Positions 9,078 to 17,591 are shown, numbered from the stretch's first letter. The stretch is 64,000 nt of DNA from Saccharopolyspora erythraea NRRL 2338 (GCF_000062885.1 NC_009142.1:1787584-1851583); one strand, 5' to 3'. Program-made: numbers and translations. Notes: generated from the letters alone by a model not told the origin.

Positions 9078-9914
9078 GTGTCGGATTCGTGGTCGGTCCG
9101 GGTGCGGTGGCTGCCGTGGCGGCGGCTGGCGCGGCTGGGCATCGCAGGCGACCGGTGGCCGAGGATGGTCGAGGGGCCGCTGTCGGTGCTCGCCCGGACG
9201 TTGTGGTTCGTGCTGTTGCCGCCCCTGCTGCTCGCCTGCCTCCTCGAACTGCTGGTGCTGTGGGCGCTGTTGCCGTTCGTGCTGGTGGGGCGTGCCCTGG
9301 GGCTGGGGTCGTGGTGGGTCGACCTGCGCAACCACGGATGCCGGGCCGGCACCTTCCGGGTAGCGGGCGCGCGCTCGGCGCGGAGCCTGCGCAGGGCGCT
9401 CGCGGCGCATCTGCGGCGCGGCGGCGCGCCGGGCGATGACGGCGCCGCCCGGCTGGTCGCGGCCGAAGGCGCGGAGTTCGCTTCGGTCGAGATCAGCGCG
9501 CGGGACTGGGAACTGGTCCTGCGGCGGCTGAGCCCCCACGCGCGGCGGCGCTGGTTCCTGTGGCGGCGACGGCTCTCGATCGCCGACTCGCTCGACGTGC
9601 TGCCCGGCGGACTCGGCGACGACCCGGTCTCGGCGATCATCGCCATCCCGTTCGTGCTGCTGTTCGTGCTGTGCCTGGGCGGCGCGGTGCTGGAGCTGGT
9701 GGTCCAGGCCGCGATCCTGCCCGTCGTCGTGCTGCTGCGGTTGGTGCGTGCGCTGGCCTGGCCGATCGAGGTGGTTCACCGCGGCACGGTCGAGACGCGG
9801 CAGCAGGTCCACGGCTTCCTGCCGTCGGTGCGTGCGCGGCGGCAGCTGGCGGAGGGGCTGCGGCTCAACCGACGGCGTCCGGAACAGCTTCGGCAGCTCG
9901 CACCGCTGCGGTGA
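9078..9914 (+). CDS. Hypothetical membrane protein
   Basis: This 278-residue protein of unknown function has two hydrophobic regions. One is near residues 37-70 (TLWFVLLPPLLLACLLELL and following) and one near residues 180-225 (IIAIPFVLLFVLCLGGAVLE and following). A basic, Arg-rich soluble domain of about 100 residues with WELVLRRLSPHARRRW lies between them, and a short basic tail follows. I found no known family pattern. GTG at 9078 is preferred, and GTG at 9051 is also in frame. Its last 50 nt overlap the 3' end of the convergent DapA-like gene. Confidence 0.6.
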   Translation: MSDSWSVRVRWLPWRRLARLGIAGDRWPRMVEGPLSVLARTLWFVLLPPLLLACLLELLVLWALLPFVLVGRALGLGSWWVDLRNHGCRAGTFRVAGARSARSLRRALAAHLRRGGAPGDDGAARLVAAEGAEFASVEISARDWELVLRRLSPHARRRWFLWRRRLSIADSLDVLPGGLGDDPVSAIIAIPFVLLFVLCLGGAVLELVVQAAILPVVVLLRLVRALAWPIEVVHRGTVETRQQVHGFLPSVRARRQLAEGLRLNRRRPEQLRQLAPLR

Positions 9915-10749
9915 CGGCCGCCGCGCTCGCCGGGAGCAGCGGGAGCCGGACGTCGGGCGTCGGGATGCGTCCCTGCGCGTGCAGGACGCCCTTGAGCACG
10001 GTCGGGTTCGGTTCGGCGAACAGCGCCTTGGCCAGCGGCGCGAGGGAGTCGCCCAGCGCGCGGGCGCGATGGGCGTCGCCGCGGCGCCATGCCGCGTCCA
10101 GCTCGACGAAGGCCGCGGTGTGCAGGTGGGCGGAGGCGAGGATGCCGCCGTGGGCGCCGAGCGCGAGCAGCGCGGGGGCGAACGCGTCGTCGCCGGCCAG
10201 CACCGCCAGGCCGGGCGGGGTGTCGGCGAGCAGGTCGACCGTGCACTGGTCGACGCATCCGGCGGACTGCTTGACCCCCACGACGCCCGGCAGCGCGGCC
10301 AGCTCGCGCAGGCACGCCGCGCTCAGCGGCTGCGCCGTCCGGTAAGGGATGTTGTAAACGATCAGCGGGACGCCGCCGGACTGCGCGACGTGCCTGAAGT
10401 GGGCGACCACGCCCGCCTCGGACGGGCGGGTGAAGTAGGGGACCGTGACCAGCGCGGCGTGGGCGTCGAGCGCGCGAAGCGCCTCGGCGGTGCGGCGCGT
10501 GTCGTTGGTGCCCGCGCCGACGATCAGCGCGACGTCCCGTTCCCGGCACGCGCGGGCGCAGACCGCCACGACGCGCGCGCGTTCGGACTCGTCGAGCGTC
10601 GCGGGCTCGCCCGTCGTGCCCAGCGCCACCACACCGGCCGCCCCCGCGTCCAGCACCGAGTGCGCGAGCGCCTCGAGTGCGTCGTAGGCGACGTCTCCGC
10701 CGGTGGTGAAAGGCGTGACCAGGGGTACGTAGATGCCTGCCAGCTCCAT
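9865..10749 (-). CDS. DapA-family (dihydrodipicolinate synthase/N-acetylneuraminate lyase) aldolase
   Basis: This 294-residue class I aldolase has the family residues at canonical places: GTTGE at 44-48, the Tyr132 motif YNIPYRT with Arg137, and Schiff-base Lys160 in GVKQSAG. With these residues it could be a 4-hydroxy-tetrahydrodipicolinate synthase. However, it stands alone, divergent from a LysR gene, not with lysine genes, so a catabolic or secondary-metabolic lyase is equally possible. The start is ATG 10749. The LysR gene at 10846 is the likely local regulator, with 96 nt of shared promoter region. Confidence 0.82.
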   Translation of the reverse strand: MELAGIYVPLVTPFTTGGDVAYDALEALAHSVLDAGAAGVVALGTTGEPATLDESERARVVAVCARACRERDVALIVGAGTNDTRRTAEALRALDAHAALVTVPYFTRPSEAGVVAHFRHVAQSGGVPLIVYNIPYRTAQPLSAACLRELAALPGVVGVKQSAGCVDQCTVDLLADTPPGLAVLAGDDAFAPALLALGAHGGILASAHLHTAAFVELDAAWRRGDAHRARALGDSLAPLAKALFAEPNPTVLKGVLHAQGRIPTPDVRLPLLPASAAAVTAAVRAAEAVPDAVG

Positions 10750-10811
10750 GCCATGACATTCGCGCACGGCCGCTGTGCGGGTCCAGTTCGCATTCGTGCA
10801 CAGATCATTAA

Positions 10812-10852
10812 GCTGAGCCGATGCTCGGGTCACTAGGCTGAGCCGATGCTCG
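10812..10852 (+). repeat. 25-bp direct duplication across the LysR start codon
   Basis: GCTGAGCCGATGCTCG occurs at 10812-10827 and again at 10837-10852, a period of 25 bp. The second copy holds the LysR start ATG at 10846. The first copy holds an ATG at 10821 that opens a six-codon frame ending at TGA 10839-10841, just ahead of the real start. Confidence 0.8.
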
Positions 10853-11727
10853 ACGTGCGGCGCCTGCGCCTGCTGCGCGAACTCGCCCACCGCGGCACCA
10901 TCGCCGCGGTCGCCGACGCGCTGTCCTTCTCCCCGTCGGCGGTGTCCCAGCAGCTCACCATCCTGGAGCGGGAGGCGGGCGTCGCGCTGCTCGAACGCTC
11001 CGGGCGCCGGGTCGTGCTCACCCAGAGCGGACGCGACCTGGTGGTGCACACCGAGGCCGTGCTGGAGGTGCTGGAACGGGCGGCGGCCGACCTGGCCGGG
11101 GCCCGCGACGGGCTGGCCGGGCCGCTGCGGATCGGCACCTTCCCCTCCGCGGCCCGGACGCTGGCCGCGGGGCTGGCCGTCCTGGCGCGCGACCACCCGC
11201 GCCTGGAGCCGATGGTCGACCAGATCGACCCAGCCGAGGTCGCGGGCGCTCTGCGCGGCTCCGAGCTCGACGTGGCACTGGTGCACGACTACGACTTCGT
11301 GCCGCCCGAGCCCGCCCCGGGCCTGGACGGCGAGCCGCTGCTGGAGGAGTGCCTGCACCTGGCGGCGCCGAGCGGATGGCGCGGCGTCGACGGCGACGAC
11401 CCGATCGCCCGCTGGCGCGACGCGCCGTGGATCACCGCCCCGCCCGGCATGCTCTGCCACCGGATGGCGGTGCGGGCCTGCCAGTCCGCCGGGTTCGCAC
11501 CCCGGATCCGCCACCACATCGACGACTTCGCCGCCGTGCTCGGTTTCGTGGCGATGGAGCAGGGCGTGGCGATCGTCCCGCAGCTCGCGGTGGTGGACCC
11601 GCCGCCGGGAGTCGCGCTCACCGAGCTGCCGATGCACCGCAGGACGCGGATCAGCTACCGGCGGGGAGCCGACCGGCATCCCGCGGTGTCGGCGTTCGTA
11701 CGGGCCATGCGGTCGGTGGTCCGCTGA
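10846..11727 (+). CDS. LysR-family transcriptional regulator
   Basis: This 293-residue regulator has an N-terminal winged HTH (LRELAHRGTIAAVADALSFS, then SAVSQQLTILEREAGV) and a C-terminal periplasmic-binding-like effector domain from about residue 90. The ATG at 10846 begins the standard MLDVRRLRLL opening. Divergent placement from the DapA-like gene is the classic LysR arrangement, so it probably controls that gene and itself. The effector is unknown. The duplicated sequence over its start may affect translation. Confidence 0.9.
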   Translation: MLDVRRLRLLRELAHRGTIAAVADALSFSPSAVSQQLTILEREAGVALLERSGRRVVLTQSGRDLVVHTEAVLEVLERAAADLAGARDGLAGPLRIGTFPSAARTLAAGLAVLARDHPRLEPMVDQIDPAEVAGALRGSELDVALVHDYDFVPPEPAPGLDGEPLLEECLHLAAPSGWRGVDGDDPIARWRDAPWITAPPGMLCHRMAVRACQSAGFAPRIRHHIDDFAAVLGFVAMEQGVAIVPQLAVVDPPPGVALTELPMHRRTRISYRRGADRHPAVSAFVRAMRSVVR

Positions 11728-11850
11728 CCTCGTGCGGGGCGATGTCGGCGACCAGCGAGGCGGTGGCGGACGGCCGGAACGGTGCCAGCGCCTCGACCGG
11801 ATGGATGCGGGTGGCGGCGCGCAGCTCCCGCGTTGACGCCTGTCGGCGTC

Positions 11851-12360
11851 TCAGCTGCTCGGGATGAGCTTGCGCAGCCGCAGCGCGCAGGTGCTGCGCT
11901 CGGTGTGCTTCGGCGTTCCGCGCATCAGGCTCAGGAACGCGGCGCCGACGCGGGAGATCTCCTCGTCTGGCTCGGAGTGCTCGGCGAGACCGGAGGCCAG
12001 GGCCAGCATCCGCTGTTCGCGCTCCAGGGCCGGGCGCAGCGCCGGGGCGCCGGCGTGGCGGTCCAGCACCGCGCGCAGGTCCGGGTTCCCGGCCGCGGTG
12101 CGGCGCCAGGCGGTGGTCACAGCCTGGACCCGGTCCACGCGCGGGTCCGCGTCGGCGTCGGCCAGCGCGATCCCGATCCGGCCGGTGAGCAACTGCGTCC
12201 ACTTGTAGTGCAGCGCGCGGAGCAGTTCCCCGGTGGTGGCGAACACCTCGCTCGCCTGCGGCACGGCCTCGAGGGCGAGCTCGTCGGAGGGGTGGGCGGT
12301 GGCGTGGTCGAGAACCGCCTGGATCGCGCTCTGCCGCCGGTAGAAGTCGTGCCAACTCAT
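11851..12360 (-). CDS. Conserved hypothetical protein, divergent from TetR
   Basis: This 169-residue soluble, mostly helical protein opens MSWHDFYRRQSAIQAVLDHA. The body is rich in Ala, Leu and Arg with no cysteine cluster, signal peptide or membrane span. I do not recognise a named family. It has an ATG start and is transcribed away from the TetR gene at 12474. Two palindromic operators lie in the 113-nt gap, so it is probably part of the TetR regulon. It may serve with the F420-type oxidoreductase that follows TetR. Confidence 0.7.
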   Translation of the reverse strand: MSWHDFYRRQSAIQAVLDHATAHPSDELALEAVPQASEVFATTGELLRALHYKWTQLLTGRIGIALADADADPRVDRVQAVTTAWRRTAAGNPDLRAVLDRHAGAPALRPALEREQRMLALASGLAEHSEPDEEISRVGAAFLSLMRGTPKHTERSTCALRLRKLIPSS

Positions 12361-12403
12361 GGTGCGTCCTCCGGGTGGCCTCGTGGCGTACCTCTGGTGT
12401 GCG

Positions 12404-12458
12404 ACATACCGGGAGTATGTGCCTTCGAAGCTACCACGCGGACGTACCGTCGGTATGT
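12404..12458. promoter_or_regulatory. Two palindromic TetR-type operators
   Basis: ACATAC-n5-GTATGT at 12404-12420 and ACGTAC-n5-GTATGT at 12442-12458 share the consensus GACrTACCG-n3-GTATGT, with centres 38 bp apart. They fill the gap between the divergent 169-residue protein and the TetR gene. The second ends 4-16 nt ahead of the candidate TetR starts. This points to autorepression and control of both directions. Confidence 0.75.
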
Positions 12459-12473
12459 CTTATGGTTGTGAGT

Positions 12474-13091
12474 ATGGATACAGCTCGATCGCGGCGGGTG
12501 GAGTACTCCGAGACCACCCGCCGGGCACTGGTGGATTCGGCCGTCGAGCTGTTCACCGAGCGCGGCTACGCCGGTACCTCCCTGGACGAGATCGCCAGGG
12601 CGGCGCGCGTCACCAAGGGAGCGCTCTACCACCACTTCGGCGGCAAGCAGGCGCTGTTCGAGGCCGCTTTCGAGGAGGTGGAGCGCCGGGTCACCGAGCG
12701 CATCTCGTCGATGATCGCCGACGCCGGGGACCCCTGGACGCGGATGCTCGCCGGGCTGAGCGGGTTCCTGGAGGTCTGCCTGGAGCCCTCCTACCAGCGG
12801 ATCGTCGTGCAGCAGGGCCCGGCGGTCATGGGGTGGGAGTGCTGGCGGGAGGCCGAGGAGCGCAGCACCTACGGCATGGTCCGCCTCGTCGTCGGGCAGC
12901 TCATCGAGCAGGGCGAGATCGAGCCGCTGCCGCTGGAGGCGCTGACGCGGGTGGTCTACGGCGCGATGTCGGCGGGCGCGACCACCATCGCCGGCTCGCC
13001 GGAACCCAGGACCACCAGCGAGGAGGTCGGCCGGTGCATGGAGCGGGTCATGGCGGGCCTGCGCACCTCCGGCACCGCGGCGGCGGGATAG
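12474..13091 (+). CDS. TetR-family transcriptional regulator
   Basis: This protein of about 205 residues has a canonical TetR HTH: AVELFTERGYAGTSLDEIAR, then ARVTKGALYHHFGGKQALFE. A ligand-binding domain follows, containing MLAGLSGFLEVCLEP and WECWREAEER. In-frame ATG 12462, GTG 12468 and ATG 12474 are all possible starts with no strong ribosome site, so translation may be leaderless or weak. Two matching operators lie directly upstream. The downstream F420-type oxidoreductase begins 12 nt after the stop, which suggests one transcript. Confidence 0.9.
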   Translation: MDTARSRRVEYSETTRRALVDSAVELFTERGYAGTSLDEIARAARVTKGALYHHFGGKQALFEAAFEEVERRVTERISSMIADAGDPWTRMLAGLSGFLEVCLEPSYQRIVVQQGPAVMGWECWREAEERSTYGMVRLVVGQLIEQGEIEPLPLEALTRVVYGAMSAGATTIAGSPEPRTTSEEVGRCMERVMAGLRTSGTAAAG

Positions 13092-13102
13092 CCTCGGGCG
13101 AC

Positions 13103-14047
13103 GTGACCGAGGAATTCAAGCTCAGAGTCTTCACCGAGCCCCAGCAGGGGGCGACCTACGACGATCTGCTGCGGGTGGCGCGGACCGCCGAAGCGGCGGG
13201 CTACGACGCGTTCTTCCGCTCCGACCACTACCTCAAGATGGGGTCGGTGACCGGCGAGCCCGGCCCGACCGACGCGTGGGTGACGCTGGCGGGCCTGGCC
13301 CGCGAGACCTCGCGGCTGCGGCTGGGCACGCTGATGACCGCGGGCACCTTCCGGCTGCCCGGACCGCTGGCCATCTCGGTGGCCCAGGTCGACCAGATGT
13401 CGGGCGGCCGCGTCGAGCTGGGTCTGGGCAGCGGCTGGTACGGCGACGAGCACACCGCCTACGGCATCCCGTTCCCCTCGCTGAAGGAGCGCTTCGACCG
13501 CTACGCCGAGCAGCTGCAGATCATCACCGGGCTGTGGGCGACCCCGCCTGGGGAGACCTTCGGTTTCGAGGGCAGCTACTACACCCTCGCCGACTCGCCC
13601 GCGCTGCCCAAGCCGGTGCAGAGCCCGCGTCCGCCGGTGCTGATCGGCGGCACCGGCAAGAAGCGGACCCCGGAGCTGGCCGCGCGGTTCGCCGACGAGT
13701 TCAACCTGCCCTTCGTCGACCTCGACACCGCGGTCACGCAGTACGAGCGAGTCTCGGCGGCCTGCTCCGCGATCGGCCGGGACCCCGGCGAGATCGTGCG
13801 GTCCGCGGCGCTGGTGCTGTGCGTGGGCAAGGACGAGGCCGAGATCGCCCGGCGCGCCGAGGCCATCGGCCGCGAGGTGCCCGAACTGCGCGCCAACGGG
13901 CTCGCCGGCACGCCGGACGAGATCGTGGACAAGATCGGGACCTGGCGCGAGCGCACCGGCATCACCCGGCTCTACCTCCAGGTCCTCGACCTCTCGGACC
14001 TCGACCACCTGGAGCTGGTCGCCTCGGCCGTCGCCCCGCAGCTCTAG
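13103..14047 (+). CDS. LLM-class F420-dependent oxidoreductase
   Basis: This 314-residue luciferase-like TIM barrel contains FFRSDHYLKMG, RLRLGTLMTAGTFRLPGPLA, MSGGRVELGLGSGWYGDEH and PPVLIGGTGKKRTPELAARF. These match the LLM subgroup of F420-dependent enzymes that carry a G-GxGW segment. The reaction is unknown; relatives reduce or oxidise organic substrates with coenzyme F420 or FMN. GTG at 13103 is 12 nt after the TetR stop, and the open frame extends upstream only as an overlap. It is probably induced when TetR binds its ligand. Confidence 0.88.
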   Translation: MTEEFKLRVFTEPQQGATYDDLLRVARTAEAAGYDAFFRSDHYLKMGSVTGEPGPTDAWVTLAGLARETSRLRLGTLMTAGTFRLPGPLAISVAQVDQMSGGRVELGLGSGWYGDEHTAYGIPFPSLKERFDRYAEQLQIITGLWATPPGETFGFEGSYYTLADSPALPKPVQSPRPPVLIGGTGKKRTPELAARFADEFNLPFVDLDTAVTQYERVSAACSAIGRDPGEIVRSAALVLCVGKDEAEIARRAEAIGREVPELRANGLAGTPDEIVDKIGTWRERTGITRLYLQVLDLSDLDHLELVASAVAPQL

Positions 14048-14123
14048 GCGATGTTGCGGCAGCGGTTCGCGTAGCGGCGCGGGCCGGGTCCCGCACCGCG
14101 AGCGGCTGACGCCGCCGCTGCCC

Positions 14124-14603
14124 TCAGGGCCGCAGCTGGCCCGCCACGTCGGAGGCCGCGGTGAGCAGGACGAGCGCGGGGATGGTCGCCTGCGCGCGCA
14201 GGCGGTACGAACCGCGCTTGTCCTGCTCGACCAGTCCGCACGAGGTGAGGCTCTTGAGGTGGTGGTAGAGCTGCCCGGTGGAGCCCAGCCCGGCGGCGGC
14301 CTGCAGCGCCGCCGCGTTCTGCGGTCCCTCGCCGGCCAGCAGCCGCACCACCGCCGCCCGCGCCGGATGGCCGAGGGCGGCGAGGACGTCGGCGCGGGGG
14401 CCGTCGTCGAGCTGCATCACCCGGGCCGGGTCGACGTGGATCGTCCACTCCAGCTCGACCGGCTCGGCGAGCCGGCCCCGGTACTCCACCGAGCCCCCGC
14501 TGGGCTCCACCGCGTTCGCCCGTTCGACCCCCTCGAGCGCCGCGACGCGGCGTTCGAGGTCGAGGACGCGGGTGTGCAGGTCGTCGTCCGATGGCGTGCT
14601 CAC
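14124..14603 (-). CDS. Winged-helix (ArsR-like) transcriptional regulator
   Basis: This is a 159-residue protein. The N-terminal 30 residues predict a short coiled coil (LHTRVLDLERRVAALEGVER). The C-terminal half is a winged HTH: DVLAALGHPARAAVVRLLAG, then GSTGQLYHHLKSLTSCGLVE and a wing. No metal-binding Cys pair is evident. The GTG start at 14603 lies 14 nt after the stop of the serine hydrolase, so the two form one operon. It is a candidate ligand for the 44-bp palindrome at 15755-15798. Confidence 0.8.
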   Translation of the reverse strand: MSTPSDDDLHTRVLDLERRVAALEGVERANAVEPSGGSVEYRGRLAEPVELEWTIHVDPARVMQLDDGPRADVLAALGHPARAAVVRLLAGEGPQNAAALQAAAGLGSTGQLYHHLKSLTSCGLVEQDKRGSYRLRAQATIPALVLLTAASDVAGQLRP

Positions 14604-14617
14604 GCCCCGAGCTTGCC

Positions 14618-15751
14618 TCAGCCGCGCAGGGCCCGTGCGAGGCGGTCCCGCCAAGCCGGATCGGTCAGCGCCAGCAGCAGCACCACGCCCGGGTCGCCCT
14701 TGGTGATCTGCTCCAGGCTGATGTCGCCGTGCGCGAGCAGCGCTCCGGCCCCTACGGTTCCGTCGGCGCGCCGCACCGACAGGCCGCAGGTCAGGCTGCC
14801 GGGGAGGCTGCCGCCCTTCATGCCGATGCCGGCCAGGCCCGGCGGCAGGTGGTCCTTCAGCGGCAGTTCGAGGATCCGCTGCGCGATGCCGGCGGCGCGC
14901 CGGTTCGGGAACGCGCCGGTCGCGATCGAGCGGTGGATGCCGAACAGCGACGACGCCGCGCCGCCCGCGGTCGCCGCGGCCCAGGCGTTCTGGACGTCCT
15001 CCGGGGGAAGCGGGTTGTGCAGGATCCGGTCCTTGACCATCTGCCGGAAGGCGGCGTCGGAGCTGAAGCGGCGTTCGAGCCGGTAGCCGATGCGCCGCCG
15101 CGCCGGGACGGGCGCGCCCTGCGGAGGAGCGTGCTCCGGCAGCAGGAGGAACAGGTACTCCGCGCACAGCGAGCGCAGGTCCGGGTCGGGCCAGCCGCCG
15201 TCGCGGGCCGCCCGGCGCAGCGCGCCCTCGCCGAGGCGCACGCGCAGGAAGTCCGGTGCCGCGCTGTCGCTGAACTTGATCATGCAGGTCATCATCTGCT
15301 CGAGCGTGACCAGCCGGTTCGGGTCGGCGGCGTAGAGCCCGGTGGGGTCGGTGGGGATGCCCAGCTCGCCCAGGGACGCGATGTGACCGCCGCCGTCGGT
15401 CGGGACGTAGAAGCGTTCCCAGTCGCCGACGCGGATCTGCTCGTCCGGGTCCAGCCGACCCTCCGCGACGGCGGTGGCGTAGGCGGCGAGGTGGATGACC
15501 TTGACCGCCGAAGCCAGCGGCCGCGCCTGCCGCGGCCGGTGCGAGAGCCGGGCGCCGAGACCGTCGTCGAGGACGATCGCGAACCCGTCGCGGTGGGTGG
15601 AGATCCAGCTCAGCCACCCGTCGGGGGTGGAGAGGTCGGGCGGTGCCGCCGGCTGGCCGAGGGCGTGCGGTGCGAGCGCGAGCGCGGGGACGGCGGCCGC
15701 GGCGGCGGTGAGCACGCTGCGGCGGGACAGGGTGCGCCGGGGTGCGGGCAT
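14618..15751 (-). CDS. Tat-exported serine hydrolase of the class A beta-lactamase-like fold
   Basis: This is a 377-residue protein. The N-terminus carries a twin-arginine signal (TLSRRSVLTAAAAA, residues 7-20). The mature part has an SxxK nucleophile motif, Ser81-Ala-Val-Lys84, and a late KGGSLPG resembling the KTG box of beta-lactamases and PBPs. Similarity is to the enzyme family annotated as beta-lactamase-like serine hydrolase; I see no perfect SDN motif. Resistance, peptidoglycan or esterase roles are all open. ATG 15751 has GAGGAG a few bases upstream, inside one arm of a large palindrome. It is co-transcribed with the HTH gene. Confidence 0.78.
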   Translation of the reverse strand: MPAPRRTLSRRSVLTAAAAAVPALALAPHALGQPAAPPDLSTPDGWLSWISTHRDGFAIVLDDGLGARLSHRPRQARPLASAVKVIHLAAYATAVAEGRLDPDEQIRVGDWERFYVPTDGGGHIASLGELGIPTDPTGLYAADPNRLVTLEQMMTCMIKFSDSAAPDFLRVRLGEGALRRAARDGGWPDPDLRSLCAEYLFLLLPEHAPPQGAPVPARRRIGYRLERRFSSDAAFRQMVKDRILHNPLPPEDVQNAWAAATAGGAASSLFGIHRSIATGAFPNRRAAGIAQRILELPLKDHLPPGLAGIGMKGGSLPGSLTCGLSVRRADGTVGAGALLAHGDISLEQITKGDPGVVLLLALTDPAWRDRLARALRG

Positions 15752-15754
15752 GTT

Positions 15755-15798
15755 CCACTCCTCTAGTAGTCCGTAATTCCGGAATACTAGAGGAGTGG
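15755..15798. promoter_or_regulatory. 44-bp near-perfect palindrome at the ribosome site of the serine hydrolase gene
   Basis: Outer arms CCACTCCTCTAGTA (15755-15768) and TACTAGAGGAGTGG (15785-15798) are perfect over 14 bp. With the inner part, 20 of 22 positions pair. It starts 3 nt from the serine hydrolase ATG and includes its GAGGAG ribosome site, and it ends 20 nt past the lipB stop. It may act as a regulator operator, an RNA hairpin hiding the ribosome site, a lipB terminator, or a combination. Confidence 0.8.
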
Positions 15799-15818
15799 AG
15801 TTCGGTTGTGCAGGCGGG

Positions 15819-16565
15819 TCAGCGCAGCGAGGGGTCCAGCGCCAGGGTCGCGCCCGCCACGGCGGGCTGCTCGCGCTCGATGTTGCGGTCGGTCACCGGC
15901 AGCACGCCGTCGACGGCGTCGAGCACGGCCTTGGTGAGCAGCGGCAGCACCTCGGCGACGGTGACCTCCCTGCCGAGCTCCAGCGACAGCGACGTGGTCC
16001 CGGCGTCCCGGATGCCGCAGGGGATGATCCGATCCCAGTGCTTCATGTCGGGATTGCAGTTCAGCTCCAGGCCGTGCATCGTGATGCCCTTCTGCACCCG
16101 GATGCCGATCGCGGCGATCTTGCGCTCCGGGCGGCCGTCGCCCGCGGGCAGCCACACGCCGCTGCGGCCCTCGACCCGGCCGGTGCGGACGCCGAGCTGC
16201 TCGCAGACTCCGATCATCGCCTCCTCGAGGCGACGGACGTAGTCGACGACGTCGATCGGGTCGCACAGCTGCAGGATCGGGTAGCCGACGATCTGGCCCG
16301 GCCCGTGCCAGGTGATCTTGCCGCCGCGGTCGACGTCGATGACCGGTGTCCCGTCCTGCGGCCGGTCCTCCGGCGCGGTGCGCTTGCCCGCCGTGTACAC
16401 CGACGGGTGCTCCAGCATCAGCAGGGTGTCCGGGTTCGCGCCCTCGGCGCGGCCGTTGGCCAGCTCGCGCTGGAGGTCCCACGCGGACAGGTAGTCGATG
16501 GTTCCCAACTCGCGCACCTCGACGGGGTCTGACGAGGCGCGACACGAAATCTCGGCACGAGTCAC
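15819..16565 (-). CDS. lipB: Octanoyl-[ACP]:protein N-octanoyltransferase (LipB)
   Basis: This 248-residue enzyme transfers octanoate from acyl carrier protein to lipoyl-domain lysines. Signature [16 protein letters not shown] spans residues 81-96. The catalytic dyad is Lys149 (RKIAAIGIR) and Cys183 (IIPCGI), with MHGLELNCN between. The start is GTG 16565, 9 nt after the TIGR01777 epimerase stop, so these two are co-transcribed. It feeds LipA (6992-7993) and modifies SucB (17592-19421). Confidence 0.97.
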   Translation of the reverse strand: MTRAEISCRASSDPVEVRELGTIDYLSAWDLQRELANGRAEGANPDTLLMLEHPSVYTAGKRTAPEDRPQDGTPVIDVDRGGKITWHGPGQIVGYPILQLCDPIDVVDYVRRLEEAMIGVCEQLGVRTGRVEGRSGVWLPAGDGRPERKIAAIGIRVQKGITMHGLELNCNPDMKHWDRIIPCGIRDAGTTSLSLELGREVTVAEVLPLLTKAVLDAVDGVLPVTDRNIEREQPAVAGATLALDPSLR

Positions 16566-16574
16566 CGGGCCAGG

Positions 16575-17477
16575 CTACGCCCGGCCCGCAGCCGAGGGCA
16601 CAGCCGCCGCCAGGGCCGCCCGGACCGTGGGGTGCTGGAACCGGAAGCCGTGTCCCTCCAGCACCGAGGGCACCGCCCGTTGCCCGCCCAGCACGTCGTC
16701 GGCCAGCTCACCGACGGCCGCACGCAGCACGAACCCCGGCACCACCCACGGCGCCGGACGCCCGACCGCCTCGCCCAGCGCCCGCGCGAACTCGGCGTTG
16801 CGCACCGGGGTGGGCCCGGTCAGGTTCACCGGACCGGAGATCTGCGGCTGTTCCAGGACGAAGCGCAGTGCCGCGACCTCGTCGTCCAGCGAGATCCACG
16901 GCAGGTACTGCTCGCCGTCGCCGAAACGCCCCCCGAGCAGGAACGAGAACAGCGGCCGGAGCCTGCCGAGCAGCCCGCCCGCGGGGGAGAGCACCGGGCC
17001 GCTGCGGGCCAGCACCACGCGCGCGCCCGCGTCGGAGGCGGGCGCGGTCGCGGCCTCCCACTGGCGCACCAGGTCGGCGAGGAACCCGTCACCGGGTGGC
17101 TCGGACTCGGTGACCGGGCGCTGCCCGGTGTTGCCGTAGAAGCCGACCGCCGAGGCGTTGACCAGCGTCGCGACCCCGCGCTGCGCGACCGCCTCGGCCA
17201 GCACGGAGGTCGGACGCAGCCGGGAGTCCAGCAGCACGCGCTTGCGCTCCGGGGTCCACCGGCGGTCCCCGATGCCCGCGCCGCAGAGGTTGACCACCGC
17301 GTCGGCGCCCTCCAGCGCGTCCTCGTCGAGCCGGCCCGCGGGCGGGTCCCAGCCGCGTTCGTCGGGCGCCTCCGGTCTGCGGCGCACCAGCCGCACCACC
17401 TCGTGCCTAGCCTGCCGGAGTGCGGGGACCAGGCTGGTGCCGATCAACCCGGACGAGCCGGCGATAACCACGCGCAT
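16575..17477 (-). CDS. TIGR01777-family NAD-dependent epimerase
   Basis: This 300-residue extended-SDR-type protein has Rossmann motif AGSSGLIGTSL at the N-terminus and NLCGAGIGDRRWTPERK, which is diagnostic of the TIGR01777/YfcH group. It also has SAVGFYGNTG and the C-terminal DUF1731-like segment ADDVLGGQRAVPSVLEGHGF. Substrate and physiological role are unknown. Adjacent mycobacterial Rv2216 is the same family in the same place. ATG 17477 starts MRVVIAGSSG; the frame extends upstream to 17537 but without a ribosome site. It is followed 9 nt later by lipB. Confidence 0.88.
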   Translation of the reverse strand: MRVVIAGSSGLIGTSLVPALRQARHEVVRLVRRRPEAPDERGWDPPAGRLDEDALEGADAVVNLCGAGIGDRRWTPERKRVLLDSRLRPTSVLAEAVAQRGVATLVNASAVGFYGNTGQRPVTESEPPGDGFLADLVRQWEAATAPASDAGARVVLARSGPVLSPAGGLLGRLRPLFSFLLGGRFGDGEQYLPWISLDDEVAALRFVLEQPQISGPVNLTGPTPVRNAEFARALGEAVGRPAPWVVPGFVLRAAVGELADDVLGGQRAVPSVLEGHGFRFQHPTVRAALAAAVPSAAGRA

Positions 17478-17543
17478 GCGCTGATCGTCTCGCACCGCCC
17501 TCCGCGGCGCGACGCTGGAGCCCACCTGCCACCGCAAAGGAAA

Positions 17544-17576
17544 CGGGGCCGCCCACCGGATCGGTGGGCGGCCCCG
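17544..17576 (-). terminator. Intrinsic terminator of the lpdA-sucB operon
   Basis: A 15-bp stem (17544-17558 with 17562-17576, loop GAT) lies 15 nt after the sucB stop. It is followed on the minus strand by TTTCCTTT. It separates sucB from the downstream epimerase-lipB pair. Confidence 0.85.
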
Positions 17577-17591
17577 CTGCCGTCGGCCGTC

